Notes: generated from the letters alone by a model not told the origin. 59,108 bases of DNA from Streptomyces sp. NRRL F-5122 (GCF_001507435.1 NZ_LMWH01000249.1:1-59108), one strand, 5' to 3'. Positions 1-8,876 are shown, counted from the first letter of the stretch. Program-made: numbers and translations.

Positions 1-612
1 GGCCGCGCGCTCCTGCGCGGTGAGGCTGTTGAGCAGCTTCTGCGCGTCGGCGAGCTTGCCCTGGACTTCCTTCTTCTTCTTGCCGAGTTCGGTGCGGGTC
101 GAGGCCAGGTCCTCGAGTTTGTCGCTGGCTTCCTGCCGCTCCTGGGCCAGTTCGCGCTGCTTTTCCTGGATCTTCTTCAGCGCCTCGACCTGCTGACCGC
201 TCAGCTGGTCCAGCGTCGACGCCTTGTCCAGGAAGTCGTCCGGGTCCGCCGACAGGAAGAGCTGGATGGACGGGTCGATGCTGCCGCTGCGGTACTGGGC
301 GCTGGCCATCGTGCCGATGCTGTCGCGCAGCTGGTTGAGCTCGTCCTGCCCCCGGGCGACCTTGTCCTGCAGGATGGAGATCTCCTTCTCCAGCTTGCCC
401 TGCTTCTCCCTGGCCCCGTTGTACGCCTCGGTGGCCTTCTCCGCCTCTTCGTAGAGCTTGTCGACCTTGGACTTGACCTCGTCCTTGCTCGGCTTGGCGC
501 CGGGAGCCGCGTCGGCCGCCTGGGCGCTGAGGACAACGGCTGCGGCCGCCGCGGTGGTCAGCACGGTCACACGTGCGCGGCTCGGCTGCTTGGGTCGACG
601 GTGGGACGCCAC
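1..612 (-). CDS. NlpC/P60-family secreted cell-wall hydrolase, N-terminal part (runs off left edge)
   Basis: The 204 visible codons begin at GTG 612, preceded by AAGAAGGAG about 8 nt upstream. A signal peptide covers roughly residues 1-36 (basic start, then an Ala/Val-rich core ending near AADAAPG). The rest is a long charged coiled coil, rich in Lys, Glu and Gln, with the SIDPSIQLFLSADPDDFLDK segment found in Streptomyces NlpC/P60 endopeptidases. The catalytic Cys-His domain would lie beyond the left edge, so the peptidase assignment rests on the N-terminal architecture. By family the protein is exported and cuts peptidoglycan stem peptides. A 5' leader of about 100 nt separates it from a likely promoter. 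Confidence 0.8.
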   Translation of the reverse strand, partial: MASHRRPKQPSRARVTVLTTAAAAAVVLSAQAADAAPGAKPSKDEVKSKVDKLYEEAEKATEAYNGAREKQGKLEKEISILQDKVARGQDELNQLRDSIGTMASAQYRSGSIDPSIQLFLSADPDDFLDKASTLDQLSGQQVEALKKIQEKQRELAQERQEASDKLEDLASTRTELGKKKKEVQGKLADAQKLLNSLTAQERAA

Positions 613-722
613 GGAGGCGAGCTCCTTCTTCCTTCAGCCGCCTACCGACACGCCGGCGGGCGGGCCCCTCCGCCGCCAACCACCCCTTGTGAGTGATCGC
701 CCGGACGGGGGTTCGAGGCCCG

Positions 723-752
723 ACTCTAATGACTTTCTTGTCGGAACTTCAA
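723..752 (-). promoter_or_regulatory. Candidate promoter of the NlpC/P60 gene
   Basis: On the minus strand TTGAAG (747-752) and TAGAGT (723-728) are 18 nt apart. TAGAGT fits the Streptomyces housekeeping -10 pattern TAGRRT. A start near 715 would give a leader of about 100 nt. The leader is GC-rich and ends in CGGTAGGCGGC before the ribosome site. Confidence 0.45.
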
Positions 753-1020
753 ATCTTGGCAAGAAAATTCCGGACGCCCGTGGGTCCTCCACATCAGACC
801 CGCGTGCCGCAACTGGCGTGACGCCCCGTCGTGTTGTGCGACATCGCCGAGACCATCACTTCGACCGGGCCTTCACCGGTGGAGGCCGGCACCCCGTGTT
901 CGCCTTGTCGTAGCGGCCCGCACATGGAAGTCCCGCGCCGGACTCCGGAGGTCGCCTAGACCAGCTCCAAAATCAGGACCGTCGCCGACCACCAGCTGCT
1001 GCCGGAGCTGCGCGACGGCG
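753..1020. other. Intergenic DNA with no recognisable gene
   Basis: This lies between the divergently oriented NlpC/P60 promoter and the end of the FMN reductase gene. A reading at about 966-1088 on the plus strand (KIRTVADHQLLPELRDG) faintly recalls the start of a response-regulator receiver domain but has no start codon or ribosome site. Nothing else is supportable. Confidence 0.3.
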
Positions 1021-1056
1021 CCGCGAACCCGGATCGGATGGCATCCGGGTCCGCGG
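1021..1056 (-). terminator. Hairpin downstream of the FMN reductase gene
   Basis: CCGCG-A-ACCCGGAT (1021-1034) pairs with ATCCGGGT-C-CGCGG (1043-1056), giving 13 base pairs with one mismatch around an 8-nt loop. It starts about 38 nt past the stop codon at 1094. There is no U-tract, which is common for actinomycete terminators. It would close the 10.8-1.1 kb unit. Confidence 0.55.
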
Positions 1057-1093
1057 CCGCCACCGGGCGCTCGCAGCAGCGTTGGACGTGACG

Positions 1094-1651
1094 TCAGCCA
1101 GTGGGTGCCAGGACGGTGGCACGGCCGCCCAGTGCCGCGGAGAAGCTGTCCGTCACCTGCGCCAGCGCCTCGGCGGCACCCGGCGCCACGGTCAGCGTGC
1201 CGTCGTCGCCGACGCTGATGTCCTTGTCGACCGTGAACCAGCCCTGGACGATGTGCGAGGCGCCCATGGAGCTCAGGACCGGACGAAGTGCGTAGTCGAT
1301 GGCCAGGACGTGGGCCGTGCTGCCACCGGTGGCCAGCGGCAGCACGGTCTTGCCGGTCAGCGCGTACTGCGGGAGCAGGTCGAGCAGCGACTTCAACAGA
1401 CCCGCATAGGCGGCCTTGTAGACAGGGGTGCCGATCACAACACCGTCCGCCCGGTCGAACAGAGCGGCTGCCTCCGCGATCGCCGGATGCCGGATGTCCG
1501 CGCCGAGCAAGGCGTCGGCGGGGAGTGAGCGCACGTCCAACGCGACCACGTCATGGCCCTGTTGCCGTAGCCGTTCGTCCAGGTGACGCAGGAGTCGAGC
1601 CGTGCGGGAGGTGGCAGAGGGGCTGCCGGAGACGGAAAGGATGGCGGCCAT
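1094..1651 (-). CDS. NAD(P)H-dependent FMN reductase (SsuE-like)
   Basis: The 185-aa protein is a normal length for SsuE/MsuE flavodoxin-like reductases. The N-terminus has the phosphate-binding loop SVSGSPSATSRT (residues about 6-17), followed by GTPVYKAAYAGLLKSLLD, the usual FMN-contacting and tetramer segment. It would reduce FMN with NAD(P)H and hand FMNH2 to the flavin monooxygenases encoded upstream. ATG 1651 was chosen because the flavodoxin fold starts at once; longer upstream starts add sequence foreign to the family. The ribosome site (GAAAGG, about 8 nt away) is weak. It is the last gene of a unit that begins near 10817, about 106 nt after the preceding stop. Confidence 0.85.
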   Translation of the reverse strand: MAAILSVSGSPSATSRTARLLRHLDERLRQQGHDVVALDVRSLPADALLGADIRHPAIAEAAALFDRADGVVIGTPVYKAAYAGLLKSLLDLLPQYALTGKTVLPLATGGSTAHVLAIDYALRPVLSSMGASHIVQGWFTVDKDISVGDDGTLTVAPGAAEALAQVTDSFSAALGGRATVLAPTG

Positions 1652-1757
1652 AGGAGGACCTTTCGGATTCAGGTTCACAGCTGCGAAGGCGAGGGTGCGG
1701 TGCGGATGGCACACCTCGGAATCTTGTTCTCACCGGCGCCTGCGTGGGACGGAGGCG

Positions 1758-2525
1758 TCACCAGGCGCTCAGTTCCACGCCGATCAGTGGCACAAGGTTG
1801 TTGCGCACGGTCTCGAGAAAGGTGACGATCTCGGCCGCCACCGAGCGGTGTTGCAGGTCGTTCAGGACGTCGTGGTGCGCACCGCGGACCACCGACAGGC
1901 GGGCACGGGATTGTGATTTCGCCGTGCGAGCGAGCGCATCGTGGTCCGCGAGCGGGTCGGCGTCGCCGATGAGGAACAGTGCCGGCACGGCGACTTCGCC
2001 GTTGTACACCTCCCTGAGCACGGCATCCGGCACGGCGTCGTTGAGCGACCCTCGCCGGACCTCGTCGTCCTGGGTCAGCGTGCCGCGGTGGGTCGGGCAG
2101 GAGGTGCGGACCTCGAGTTCGTTCTCCCACGCACCGACGTCGGTTGCGGTGTGGCCCGGGAGCCCCGCGAGGACGACGGCGTCAGGCTGCCAGGCAGCCG
2201 GAGCGTCTGCCCGGCCGAGGAACGCCGCCACAGCCGTGGCTCCGGTGTCGGCCGCCACCACTACGACAGGGTGTACGACACCGTCGTCGGCCGCGGTGTC
2301 CTCGACGATGTCGGCAAGTCTGGCACCGAACCGGTTCAGTGAACCGGTCAGGTCGTCGGCGTCGATGTCCGGGGTGTCGATGACGCGGACGCGGTAGGCG
2401 TCGGAGGCAAGCCGCCTGCCCAACCGTGTGTATGTTCTCCGGGTCTCCCCCCGGCCGGGGACGACCACGATCGTGCCCCGTGTGCGAAGGCCTTCAGGGC
2501 CGTGGTGGTCGGTGTACTCGGTCAT
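1758..2525 (-). CDS. Alpha/beta-hydrolase-fold protein
   Basis: This is a 255-aa protein. An early strand followed by VVVPGRGETRR gives the oxyanion-hole region. The usual nucleophile elbow position reads AADTGATA rather than G-x-S-x-G, so a serine nucleophile is not evident. Late in the chain FLIGDADPLAD carries the candidate acid and RGAHHDVLND the candidate histidine. The start at ATG 2525 is fixed by GCAGGAGAG and by the gene beginning one nucleotide after the luciferase-like monooxygenase stop, so the two are surely cotranscribed. By context it may hydrolyse a substrate or product of the adjacent monooxygenase. Its substrate cannot be read from sequence. Confidence 0.75.
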   Translation of the reverse strand: MTEYTDHHGPEGLRTRGTIVVVPGRGETRRTYTRLGRRLASDAYRVRVIDTPDIDADDLTGSLNRFGARLADIVEDTAADDGVVHPVVVVAADTGATAVAAFLGRADAPAAWQPDAVVLAGLPGHTATDVGAWENELEVRTSCPTHRGTLTQDDEVRRGSLNDAVPDAVLREVYNGEVAVPALFLIGDADPLADHDALARTAKSQSRARLSVVRGAHHDVLNDLQHRSVAAEIVTFLETVRNNLVPLIGVELSAW

Positions 2526-2526
2526 C

Positions 2527-3555
2527 TCACTCTCCTGCGGGCCGGAGCTCAGTCGCGGGCTTCCAGCCCAGTGCGGGTGCCACCTCGGTCGCGATGATCT
2601 CGAGGGCACGGATCGCAGCATCGTGGTCTGGGACAGCGGGGTTGAACTGGGTGATCAGGTCGGTCACGACGGGCAGGACCTTCTCTTGCCGAAACGCGGC
2701 GACGATGTCGTCGGGATGGCCGTAGAACGTGTGGAACCGGCGCAGTGCCTCCTCAAGGTCCAGGCCCTTGGGGAAGGTGCCGCTCTCGGCGAGGCGATGC
2801 GCCGCCCGGAGCACGTCGTCGCCGATCTGCAGAAGGGCTGCGCTCTTGTCCTTGGCGGGGAAGACGAACCGTGACAGGCCGATCCGTGGACGTCGCGGAT
2901 GCCGCCACGCGGCGAGAAACGCCTCTGCCCATGGGCGTTGCACCTCGTCCGTGAGGTCGTCGAATCCGTACGCCGCCCGGTTGAGCAGCAGGTTGGAGCC
3001 CGCAGCAGCGGCGTGTTGTGCACCTGCGCCGCTGAAGACGCCCTGCCAGATCCTGTCGGTGTAGTCGGCGGCTTCGGGTTGGATCCGGAATCCAGGCGTA
3101 CGTACCTCCTCGTTGGCAAGGGCCTGCCGCAGCAGCACGAGGTGCTCGCTGGTCAGTCGGCGTTTGTGGGCGACGTTCTTGCCGAACGCGGCGTATTCGA
3201 CGTCACTGGAGCCGCTGCCCACACCGACTTCGACTCGACCGCCGCTGAGCGTGTCGACGACGGCGATGTCCTCGGCGAGTCGGACAGGGTCTTCGAGGGG
3301 CAGGATCGTGATGGCGGTTCCGAGCCGGATCCGGCTCGTCCGAGCGGCGGCGTGTGCGAGGAAGGGCCACGGCGAGGAGAGGCCGCCACCGCCGAGCGGC
3401 ACGTGATGCTGGGCGACCCAGCCGACGTCGAAGCCGAGTCGGTCCGCGACGACGAAGAGGTCCTGAGCGTTGCGGTACGTCTGGCGCAAGTCGTCACCTC
3501 GGCCCTGGACATGGGTGAGGAAACCGAGCCTGAAGCGCGGCGCCTGGGTGGTCAT
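2527..3555 (-). CDS. LLM-class flavin-dependent monooxygenase
   Basis: The 342-aa protein has a bacterial-luciferase TIM-barrel fold. Diagnostic segments are the start FRLGFLTHVQG, the early GWVAQHH, then RIRLGTAITILPLEDPVRLAEDIAVVD and SGGRVEVGVGSG, the FMN and substrate pocket region. It resembles the FMN-dependent luciferase-like group encoded with peptide-type ABC transporters and an alpha/beta-hydrolase. The likely reaction is O2- and FMNH2-dependent oxidation of an organic, possibly sulfur-containing, substrate. ATG 3555 has AAAGG upstream. A 270-bp gap with a hairpin separates it from the preceding monooxygenase, so it may have its own promoter or depend on readthrough. Confidence 0.8.
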   Translation of the reverse strand: MTTQAPRFRLGFLTHVQGRGDDLRQTYRNAQDLFVVADRLGFDVGWVAQHHVPLGGGGLSSPWPFLAHAAARTSRIRLGTAITILPLEDPVRLAEDIAVVDTLSGGRVEVGVGSGSSDVEYAAFGKNVAHKRRLTSEHLVLLRQALANEEVRTPGFRIQPEAADYTDRIWQGVFSGAGAQHAAAAGSNLLLNRAAYGFDDLTDEVQRPWAEAFLAAWRHPRRPRIGLSRFVFPAKDKSAALLQIGDDVLRAAHRLAESGTFPKGLDLEEALRRFHTFYGHPDDIVAAFRQEKVLPVVTDLITQFNPAVPDHDAAIRALEIIATEVAPALGWKPATELRPAGE

Positions 3556-3720
3556 GAATTGCCTTTCACAGTCGATCGACGTCCAAGTCGTGGCGGGAGC
3601 TTCATGCACTGGTGGAGCACCAGCGCGCTGTCCCCCCTCGATCGCGCACGGTTCGGGCCCGGCGGTCGGCGGTGGCCTCGGGACTGCGGTCGCCTGCTCC
3701 GGCAGCGTGGCGAGGGCCGC

Positions 3721-3738
3721 CGGGCCTGCGCAGGCCCG
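3721..3738 (-). terminator. Perfect palindrome between the two monooxygenase genes
   Basis: CGGGCCTGCGCAGGCCCG is an 18-bp perfect palindrome, able to form a 7-bp stem with a TGCG-type tetraloop. It lies 88 nt past the stop of the upstream monooxygenase gene. It may attenuate transcription between the two parts of the unit. Confidence 0.4.
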
Positions 3739-3826
3739 TCGGTGCCTTCACTGTCATCGACGGTCCGCGAAGGTGGGAGCCGACCTGTGCCCGCCCACCG
3801 CCGACAGCCCCGTCATCGCCCGGTCC

Positions 3827-5167
3827 TCAGTCGCTCACGAGTTGGGGCTCGCGGGTGTTGCGGTTCTCCGGGATCGGCAGACCGAGGTTGCCGCGCAGGG
3901 TGTCGGCTTCGTACTCGGTGCGGAACAGCCCGCGCTTCTGCAGGATCGGTACGACGCCGTCGACGAAGAGGTTGAGGTCGTCGTCGGTGCGGAAGGCGAG
4001 GTTGATGCCGTCGAAGGTGCCGGCGTTGAACCACTGCTCGATGGAGTCGGCGACGGTCCGGGGCGCTCCGACGAACGGCGAGCGGCGGAACTCGCTGATG
4101 GATCGGGCGACTTGGCGCAAGGTGAGGTTCTCGGCCCTGGCCCGCTCGATCAGCTTGGCGGCACCCGTCCGGCCGCCGTTCTCGGCGAGATGCGCGACGT
4201 CCGGGAAGGGCGCGTCCAGGTCGTGCCCGCTGAAGTCGTAGGCGCCGAAGGAGCGGCCGAGGAGCGCGAGGTTGCGGTCGAAGTCGTTGTCCTCCTCGAA
4301 GATCTCTCGCTCACGGCGCCGGGCGTCCTCGTCGGTGCCGGCGACGATCGGGCCGCCGTGGATGAAGATCTTGATGTGCTCGGGATCGCGGCCGTAGGAG
4401 GCGGTGCGCCTCTTGATGTCGGCGTAGTAGTCCTGGGCCTGTTGCAGCGGACCGCCCGGCGCGTAGATGCCCTCGGCGACCCGGGCGGCCAGGTCGCGGC
4501 CTTCGTCGGAGACACCGGCCTGGAAGATGACGGGCTGGCCCTGGGGCGAACGGGAGATGTTGAGCGGGCCCGCGACGTTGAAGTGCTCGCCCACGTGGTT
4601 CAGGGCGTGCAGCTTGGCCGGGTCGAGGAAGACGTTGCGTTCCACGTCGGCGGGAAAGGCGTCGTCCTCGTAGGAGTCCCACAGGCCGCGGGCGACATGC
4701 ACGAATTCCAGCGCGCGTCCGTAGCGGGTGGCGTAGTCGAGGTGCTCGTCGAGTCCGTAGTTCTTGGAGGTGCCGGTGTCGAAGCTGGTCACGACGTTCC
4801 AGCCGGCGCGGCCGCCGCTGATGTGGTCGAGCGAGGCGAATCGGCGGGCGAGGTTGAACGGTGAGTTGTAGGTGGAGCTTGCCGTACCGACCAGGCCGAT
4901 GTGCCGGGTGTGGGTGGCGACCGCCGAGAGCAGGGTGAGGGGTTCCAGCCGGTTGAGGTAGTGCGCCGGGTAGGTGGCGTTGATGAACTGGCTGTCGACG
5001 ATGAAGAGGGCGTCGAAGAGCGCGTGCTCGGCCGCCTGTGCCTGGGCGATGTAGTAGTTGATGTCGATGCTGGCGTTCTTGGCGATGCGGGTGTCTTTCC
5101 AGAGTCCGTGCTGGCCGGGGCCGCCGACGCCGTACGGGTGCAGCGCGAGGTGGATCTTGCGGGGCAT
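3827..5167 (-). CDS. NtaA/SnaA/DszA-family FMNH2-dependent monooxygenase
   Basis: The 446-aa protein matches the family length of about 440-460 aa. It opens with KIHLALHPYGVGG and contains the signature stretches THTRHIGLVGTASSTYNSPF, RRFASLDHISGGRAGWNVVT, NYGLDEHLDYATRYGRALEF and SRSPQGQPVIFQAGVS. Relatives oxidise nitrilotriacetate, pristinamycin IIB or dibenzothiophene sulfone using FMNH2 from a separate reductase, here plausibly the SsuE-like protein. ATG 5167 follows an AGAGAGGAA sequence and lies 24 nt after the ATPase stop, so it is cotranscribed with the transporter. A desulfurising or C-N-cleaving role on the imported compound is inferred from this linkage. Confidence 0.88.
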   Translation of the reverse strand: MPRKIHLALHPYGVGGPGQHGLWKDTRIAKNASIDINYYIAQAQAAEHALFDALFIVDSQFINATYPAHYLNRLEPLTLLSAVATHTRHIGLVGTASSTYNSPFNLARRFASLDHISGGRAGWNVVTSFDTGTSKNYGLDEHLDYATRYGRALEFVHVARGLWDSYEDDAFPADVERNVFLDPAKLHALNHVGEHFNVAGPLNISRSPQGQPVIFQAGVSDEGRDLAARVAEGIYAPGGPLQQAQDYYADIKRRTASYGRDPEHIKIFIHGGPIVAGTDEDARRREREIFEEDNDFDRNLALLGRSFGAYDFSGHDLDAPFPDVAHLAENGGRTGAAKLIERARAENLTLRQVARSISEFRRSPFVGAPRTVADSIEQWFNAGTFDGINLAFRTDDDLNLFVDGVVPILQKRGLFRTEYEADTLRGNLGLPIPENRNTREPQLVSD

Positions 5168-5191
5168 GGCTGTTCCTCTCTGTGGTGCGCT

Positions 5192-6061
5192 TCAGGCGTG
5201 CAGCAGCGCGCGCAGGGCTTTGCGCTCCTCCCGGTCGGCCGGGGCCGTACGGAGGGTCGGCGCGGAGCTGACGAGCAGGCGGGTGTAGAGGTGTTGCGGA
5301 TGGGTGATGACGTCGCGGGCGGGGCCGACCTCGACGAGTTCGCCCTGGTGGAGCACGGCGATGCGGTCGGCGATCCCGGCGACGGATCCGAGGTCGTGGG
5401 AGATGAAGACGAGGGCCACGCCGGTGGCTCGGAGTTCTCTGAGGATCTCCAGGACCTGGACACGGTTGGCGGAGTCCAGGGCGCTGACCGGCTCGTCGAG
5501 GATGACCAGTCGGGGCTCGGTGACCAGGGCCCGGGCCACCGCGACGCGCTGCCGCTGTCCGCCGGAGAGCTCCCCGGGCAGCCGGTCGAGAAGTTCGTCG
5601 GACAGGCGGACACGAGGGAGGAATGCGCGGGCGCGCTCGGCCGCCTCGTCGCGTGGAACTCCGTGGACGAGCAGGGGTTCGGCCAGGGACTCCCCGATGG
5701 TGAGGTCCGGGTCGAGGCTGCGCAGCGGGTCCTGGAAGACGTACTGGACGACGCCGCGGCGACGCAGCCCGCGCCACTGGCGGTTTCCGTAGGCGCTGAC
5801 GTCGTGGCCGCCAATGACGATCCGGCCTGCCGAGGCGCGGACGAGACCGAGAACGGCGCGTGCGAAGGTGGATTTGCCTGAGCCCGTCTCGCCGATGACA
5901 CCGACGGTTTCGCCGGGTGCGACGCTCAGCGAGACCCCGTGGAGGGCCTGTCGGCGTCGGCGGCGCAGCCCGTAGTGCACCTCGAGGTCGGTCACCTCGA
6001 GTACGGCGCCCGGGGGCCCTTCGGTGCCGGCGGCCGATGGCGCCGGGAGCTGGGCGGTCAC
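5192..6061 (-). CDS. Peptide/nickel-type ABC transporter ATP-binding protein (OppF/DppF type)
   Basis: The 289-aa cytoplasmic ATPase has Walker A GETGSGKS, signature LSGGQRQRVAVARAL, Walker B RLVILDEPVSALD and the switch histidine in FISHDLGSV. The C-terminal HPQHLYTRLL tail is the oligopeptide-binding extension of the Opp/Dpp group. It pairs with the neighbouring ATPase to energise import. GTG 6061 is chosen because GGAGG precedes it and it overlaps the upstream stop by four bases (GTGA), so the two are translationally coupled. Confidence 0.9.
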   Translation of the reverse strand: MTAQLPAPSAAGTEGPPGAVLEVTDLEVHYGLRRRRRQALHGVSLSVAPGETVGVIGETGSGKSTFARAVLGLVRASAGRIVIGGHDVSAYGNRQWRGLRRRGVVQYVFQDPLRSLDPDLTIGESLAEPLLVHGVPRDEAAERARAFLPRVRLSDELLDRLPGELSGGQRQRVAVARALVTEPRLVILDEPVSALDSANRVQVLEILRELRATGVALVFISHDLGSVAGIADRIAVLHQGELVEVGPARDVITHPQHLYTRLLVSSAPTLRTAPADREERKALRALLHA

Positions 6062-6927
6062 GATGCCTCCTGCGGCGTGCGGAACTTCTCCAGGCCGTAC
6101 TGCTCGTGCTCGGCGATGAGCAGGCGGGTGTATTCGTGCTGCGGGTCGTGGAGCACCGTCCGTGTCGGACCGTGCTCGACTACGCTTCCCTGCCGCATGA
6201 CGAGCACCTTGTCGCATATCTGGGCGACGACGGCGAGGTCGTGGGAGACGACGACGAGGGCCAGCCCTGTGCGTTCCCGCAGGTCGGCGAGCAGGTCGAG
6301 GATCTCGGCCTGGACGGTGACGTCCAGGGCGGTGGTGGCCTCGTCGGCGATGAGGATCTGCGGGTCGGCGGCAATCGCTGCCGCGATCAGGACACGCTGA
6401 AGCATGCCTCCCGACAGTTCGTGGGTGTATTGGCTGTAGACGAGTTCCGGCTCCCGCAGCTGCGTTGCCTGCAGCAGTTCGACGGCACGGTGCCGTGCCT
6501 GGCGGCGGTTCAACCCCTTCTTGATGCGGATGACCTCGGCGATCTGGGGTCCCACGCGGATGGAGGGGTTGAGGTAGGAGGCCGGGTCCTGGAAGACCGC
6601 GCTGATGGTGGCGCCGCGCAGTGCCGTCCATTGCTGGGGTGTGAGGGTCGTGATGTCGGTGCCGCAGATCTCGATCGAGCCGTCCGAGACCTCGAAGTGC
6701 GGGGGCAGGATGCCCAGGGCGGCACGGCAGGTGAGGGTTTTGCCGCTGCCGGACTCACCGACGATCCCGACGGATGTGCCGGGCGTGAGGTCGAAGGTCA
6801 CTCCGTGGACGATCTCGCGGTCGGTGACCCGGTCGCTGATGTGCACATCGCGGACGGCGAGCACGGACGGAGCCGACGGGGTCCTGTCCGTGGCGGTGCT
6901 CTTCGTCTTCTCGGACAGCGTCGTCAT
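6058..6927 (-). CDS. Peptide/nickel-type ABC transporter ATP-binding protein (OppD/DppD type)
   Basis: The 289-aa protein has Walker A GESGSGKT, signature LSGGMLQRVLIAAAIA, Walker B ILIADEATTALDVTVQ and VVSHDLAVV, plus the Opp/Dpp-type tail HEYTRLLIAEH. It forms the second nucleotide-binding subunit of the importer. It begins at ATG 6927, overlapping the upstream permease stop (ATGA), and ends overlapping the next ATPase, so the transporter genes form one tightly coupled transcript. Confidence 0.9.
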   Translation of the reverse strand: MTTLSEKTKSTATDRTPSAPSVLAVRDVHISDRVTDREIVHGVTFDLTPGTSVGIVGESGSGKTLTCRAALGILPPHFEVSDGSIEICGTDITTLTPQQWTALRGATISAVFQDPASYLNPSIRVGPQIAEVIRIKKGLNRRQARHRAVELLQATQLREPELVYSQYTHELSGGMLQRVLIAAAIAADPQILIADEATTALDVTVQAEILDLLADLRERTGLALVVVSHDLAVVAQICDKVLVMRQGSVVEHGPTRTVLHDPQHEYTRLLIAEHEQYGLEKFRTPQEAS

Positions 6928-7814
6928 CGGGCGCCTCCGGTGGTTACAAGGTCGGACTTGCTGCGGCGGTCGGCGTGGGCCTTCCGGTTGTTGATCAGGG
7001 CTCGGCCTGCCTCGCCGGAGACATCACGCAGGGTGTCGGCGAGCAGGTTGGCGGCCCAGACGGTGACCATGATCAGGAGTGCGGGGACGAGCGGCGCCCA
7101 GGGCTGGTAGCTCAGGTAGCCCAGGTCGGACGCGAGCAGGCCGCCCCAAGTGGGCTTGGGAGGCTGGATGCCGATGCCGAGGAATGTCAGGCTCGAGACG
7201 ATGATGAAGCCGACGCCGATGGTCTGGGCGAGTGCGACGGCGATCGACGGCAGCACCTTGGCCCAGACGTGGCGGCGCACCACCCAGCCGATAGAGGCCC
7301 CGGAGATGAGCGCGGCCTCCACGTACTGCGAGCGGGCGACGGCCAGTGTCGCGGCGCGGGACACCCGGTAGAAGAGGGGTGACACCAGTGCGCCGGTGAC
7401 GAGCATGGCCTGCGTGAGGCCGTTTCCGAGCAGTGCGATCACGGCGACCGCGAAGAGCAGGAACGGCAGGGCGACCAGCGTGTCTGCCAGGCGGAGGGTG
7501 ACCCATTCGAAGGCCCGGCCCAGGTAGACCGACAGGATGCCGGGGATCGCGCCTACGACCAGCGCCGTCAACGCCACTTCGAGGGATCCGGCCACGCTCA
7601 CACGGGAGCCGTCCAGGAGACGGCTCAGCACATCGCGACCGAGGTTGTCCGTGCCCAGCCAGTGGGCGCTCGAGGGGTTCGCGAGGGTGTGGCCGCTGGT
7701 GGCCAGCGGATCCTGCGGGGCCAGCAGCGGTCCCAAGAGCGCAAGGAGCGCGATCACGGCGAGGACGCCGAGGGCGATCCGTCCGGAGGTGAGGGAGAGG
7801 ATGCGGCGCATCAT
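6924..7814 (-). CDS. Peptide/nickel-type ABC transporter permease (DppC/OppC type)
   Basis: The 296-aa integral membrane protein has an N-terminal TM segment (about residues 10-31), the HWLGTDNLGRDVLSRLL motif typical of DppC/OppC, and five further hydrophobic segments. The coupling-helix EAA loop reads EAALISGASIGWVVRRH. ATG 7814 follows GAGGAG at 7 nt; a second ATG lies directly after it. The start is 2 nt after the preceding permease stop. It would form the membrane channel with the DppB-type partner. Confidence 0.88.
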   Translation of the reverse strand: MMRRILSLTSGRIALGVLAVIALLALLGPLLAPQDPLATSGHTLANPSSAHWLGTDNLGRDVLSRLLDGSRVSVAGSLEVALTALVVGAIPGILSVYLGRAFEWVTLRLADTLVALPFLLFAVAVIALLGNGLTQAMLVTGALVSPLFYRVSRAATLAVARSQYVEAALISGASIGWVVRRHVWAKVLPSIAVALAQTIGVGFIIVSSLTFLGIGIQPPKPTWGGLLASDLGYLSYQPWAPLVPALLIMVTVWAANLLADTLRDVSGEAGRALINNRKAHADRRSKSDLVTTGGAR

Positions 7815-7816
7815 GG

Positions 7817-8845
7817 TCAGACTCCTCGCTGGGAAGCGGGCGTGACGCGCGCCAGCACCAGGTTGACGATCAGGTTGAACGTGACGACCAGGAGGATCGA
7901 CACGACGAGGACGCCCTGCACGGCCGGCACGTCGCCCGCCTGGGCGGAGTCGTTGGCGAACCTGCCGAAGCCCTGCAGACCGAAGATCCACTCCGTGACG
8001 ACGGAGGCACCCACCAGGGCGGGGAATTTCAGACCGAGGGTGGCCAGCGCCGGGCCTAGGCCGTTGCGCAACACATGGACGAAGAAGATCCGCCGGGGGC
8101 TCAGTCCTCGCACCACGGCGCCCGTCACATAGTTCTCGCGGTAGGCCGCGACGAGGCTGGTCCGCAACTGGCGGGCGACGTCGGCGACCACGTCGAAGCT
8201 CAAGGCCAGCGCCGGGAGGGTGATGTGCGCCAGCCAGGGGCCGGTTCCCTGCTGCGCGGGGACGTATCCCGCGGAAGGGAACAGGTGGAGTCCCACCGCG
8301 AAGATCTCGATCAGCACGATGCCGACGACGAAGGCCGGCATCACCGAGATCACCGTCACGAATCCGGTGATCGCGCGGTCGAGCCAGGTGGTGCGCCGCA
8401 GGGCCGCCAGCGTGCCGAGGACGAACCCGACGACAACTCCGATGAGAAGTGCGAACGTCGCGACCGACAGGCTCACGCCCAGGCCGAGACCGATCAGCGT
8501 GGAGATGTCGGCGCCGTTGGTCCAGCTGGCGCCGAGTTGTCCGTGCAGGACGCCGCTGAACCAGTCCCAGTACTGGGCAAAGAAGGGCTTGTCGAGGCCC
8601 CATTGGGCCTCCACCCTGTGGATCGCCTCGCGTGTCGCGTCCTCCCCCAGCTGGATCCGCGCGGGGCTGAGTCCACTCAGCGAGCGCAGCGCGAATGTCA
8701 CGAACGTCGCGACCAGGAACACCGGCACGAAGATCGCGATCGACCGGACGAGGACAGCCAGGACGCGGCCCAGCGCGTGCCGCACCCCCGGCCGGGCGAC
8801 CCCGTGGCGGTGGACGTGAGAGGCCTGGACCGTGGTCGTCGTCAT
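7817..8845 (-). CDS. Peptide/nickel-type ABC transporter permease (DppB/OppB type)
   Basis: The 342-aa protein has six membrane segments. The first follows a basic N-terminus (VLVRSIAIFVPVFLVATFVTF). LGEDATREAIHRVEAQWGLDKPF is the DppB-type periplasmic loop, and the coupling loop reads VAAYRENYVTGAVVRGLSPRRIFFVHVLRN. It starts at ATG 8845 after an AGAGAGGA site, 31 nt downstream of the binding-protein gene. Together with the DppC-type protein it forms the translocation pathway. Confidence 0.88.
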   Translation of the reverse strand: MTTTTVQASHVHRHGVARPGVRHALGRVLAVLVRSIAIFVPVFLVATFVTFALRSLSGLSPARIQLGEDATREAIHRVEAQWGLDKPFFAQYWDWFSGVLHGQLGASWTNGADISTLIGLGLGVSLSVATFALLIGVVVGFVLGTLAALRRTTWLDRAITGFVTVISVMPAFVVGIVLIEIFAVGLHLFPSAGYVPAQQGTGPWLAHITLPALALSFDVVADVARQLRTSLVAAYRENYVTGAVVRGLSPRRIFFVHVLRNGLGPALATLGLKFPALVGASVVTEWIFGLQGFGRFANDSAQAGDVPAVQGVLVVSILLVVTFNLIVNLVLARVTPASQRGV

Positions 8846-8876
8846 GGGGCTGCCTCCTCTCTGTGGTGGGTGGAAG

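Noticed and set aside
201..536. Arg/Ser/Thr-rich ORFs such as the one over the NlpC/P60 gene, and many similar ones elsewhere
   Set aside because: High-GC DNA keeps antisense and shifted frames open. Their Arg-, Pro- and Ser-rich composition, and overlap with clear genes, mark them as shadows.
613..722. Possible c-di-AMP (ydaO-type) riboswitch in the leader of the NlpC/P60 gene
   Set aside because: The 3' CGGTAGGCGG box resembles that class, and such hydrolases are typical targets, but the GGGGGAACC-like 5' core and pairing partners could not be found. A covariance-model search would decide.
966..1088. Response-regulator fragment (KIRTVADHQLL...)
   Set aside because: Too short and degenerate, with no start codon, ribosome site or neighbouring kinase. 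Probably chance.
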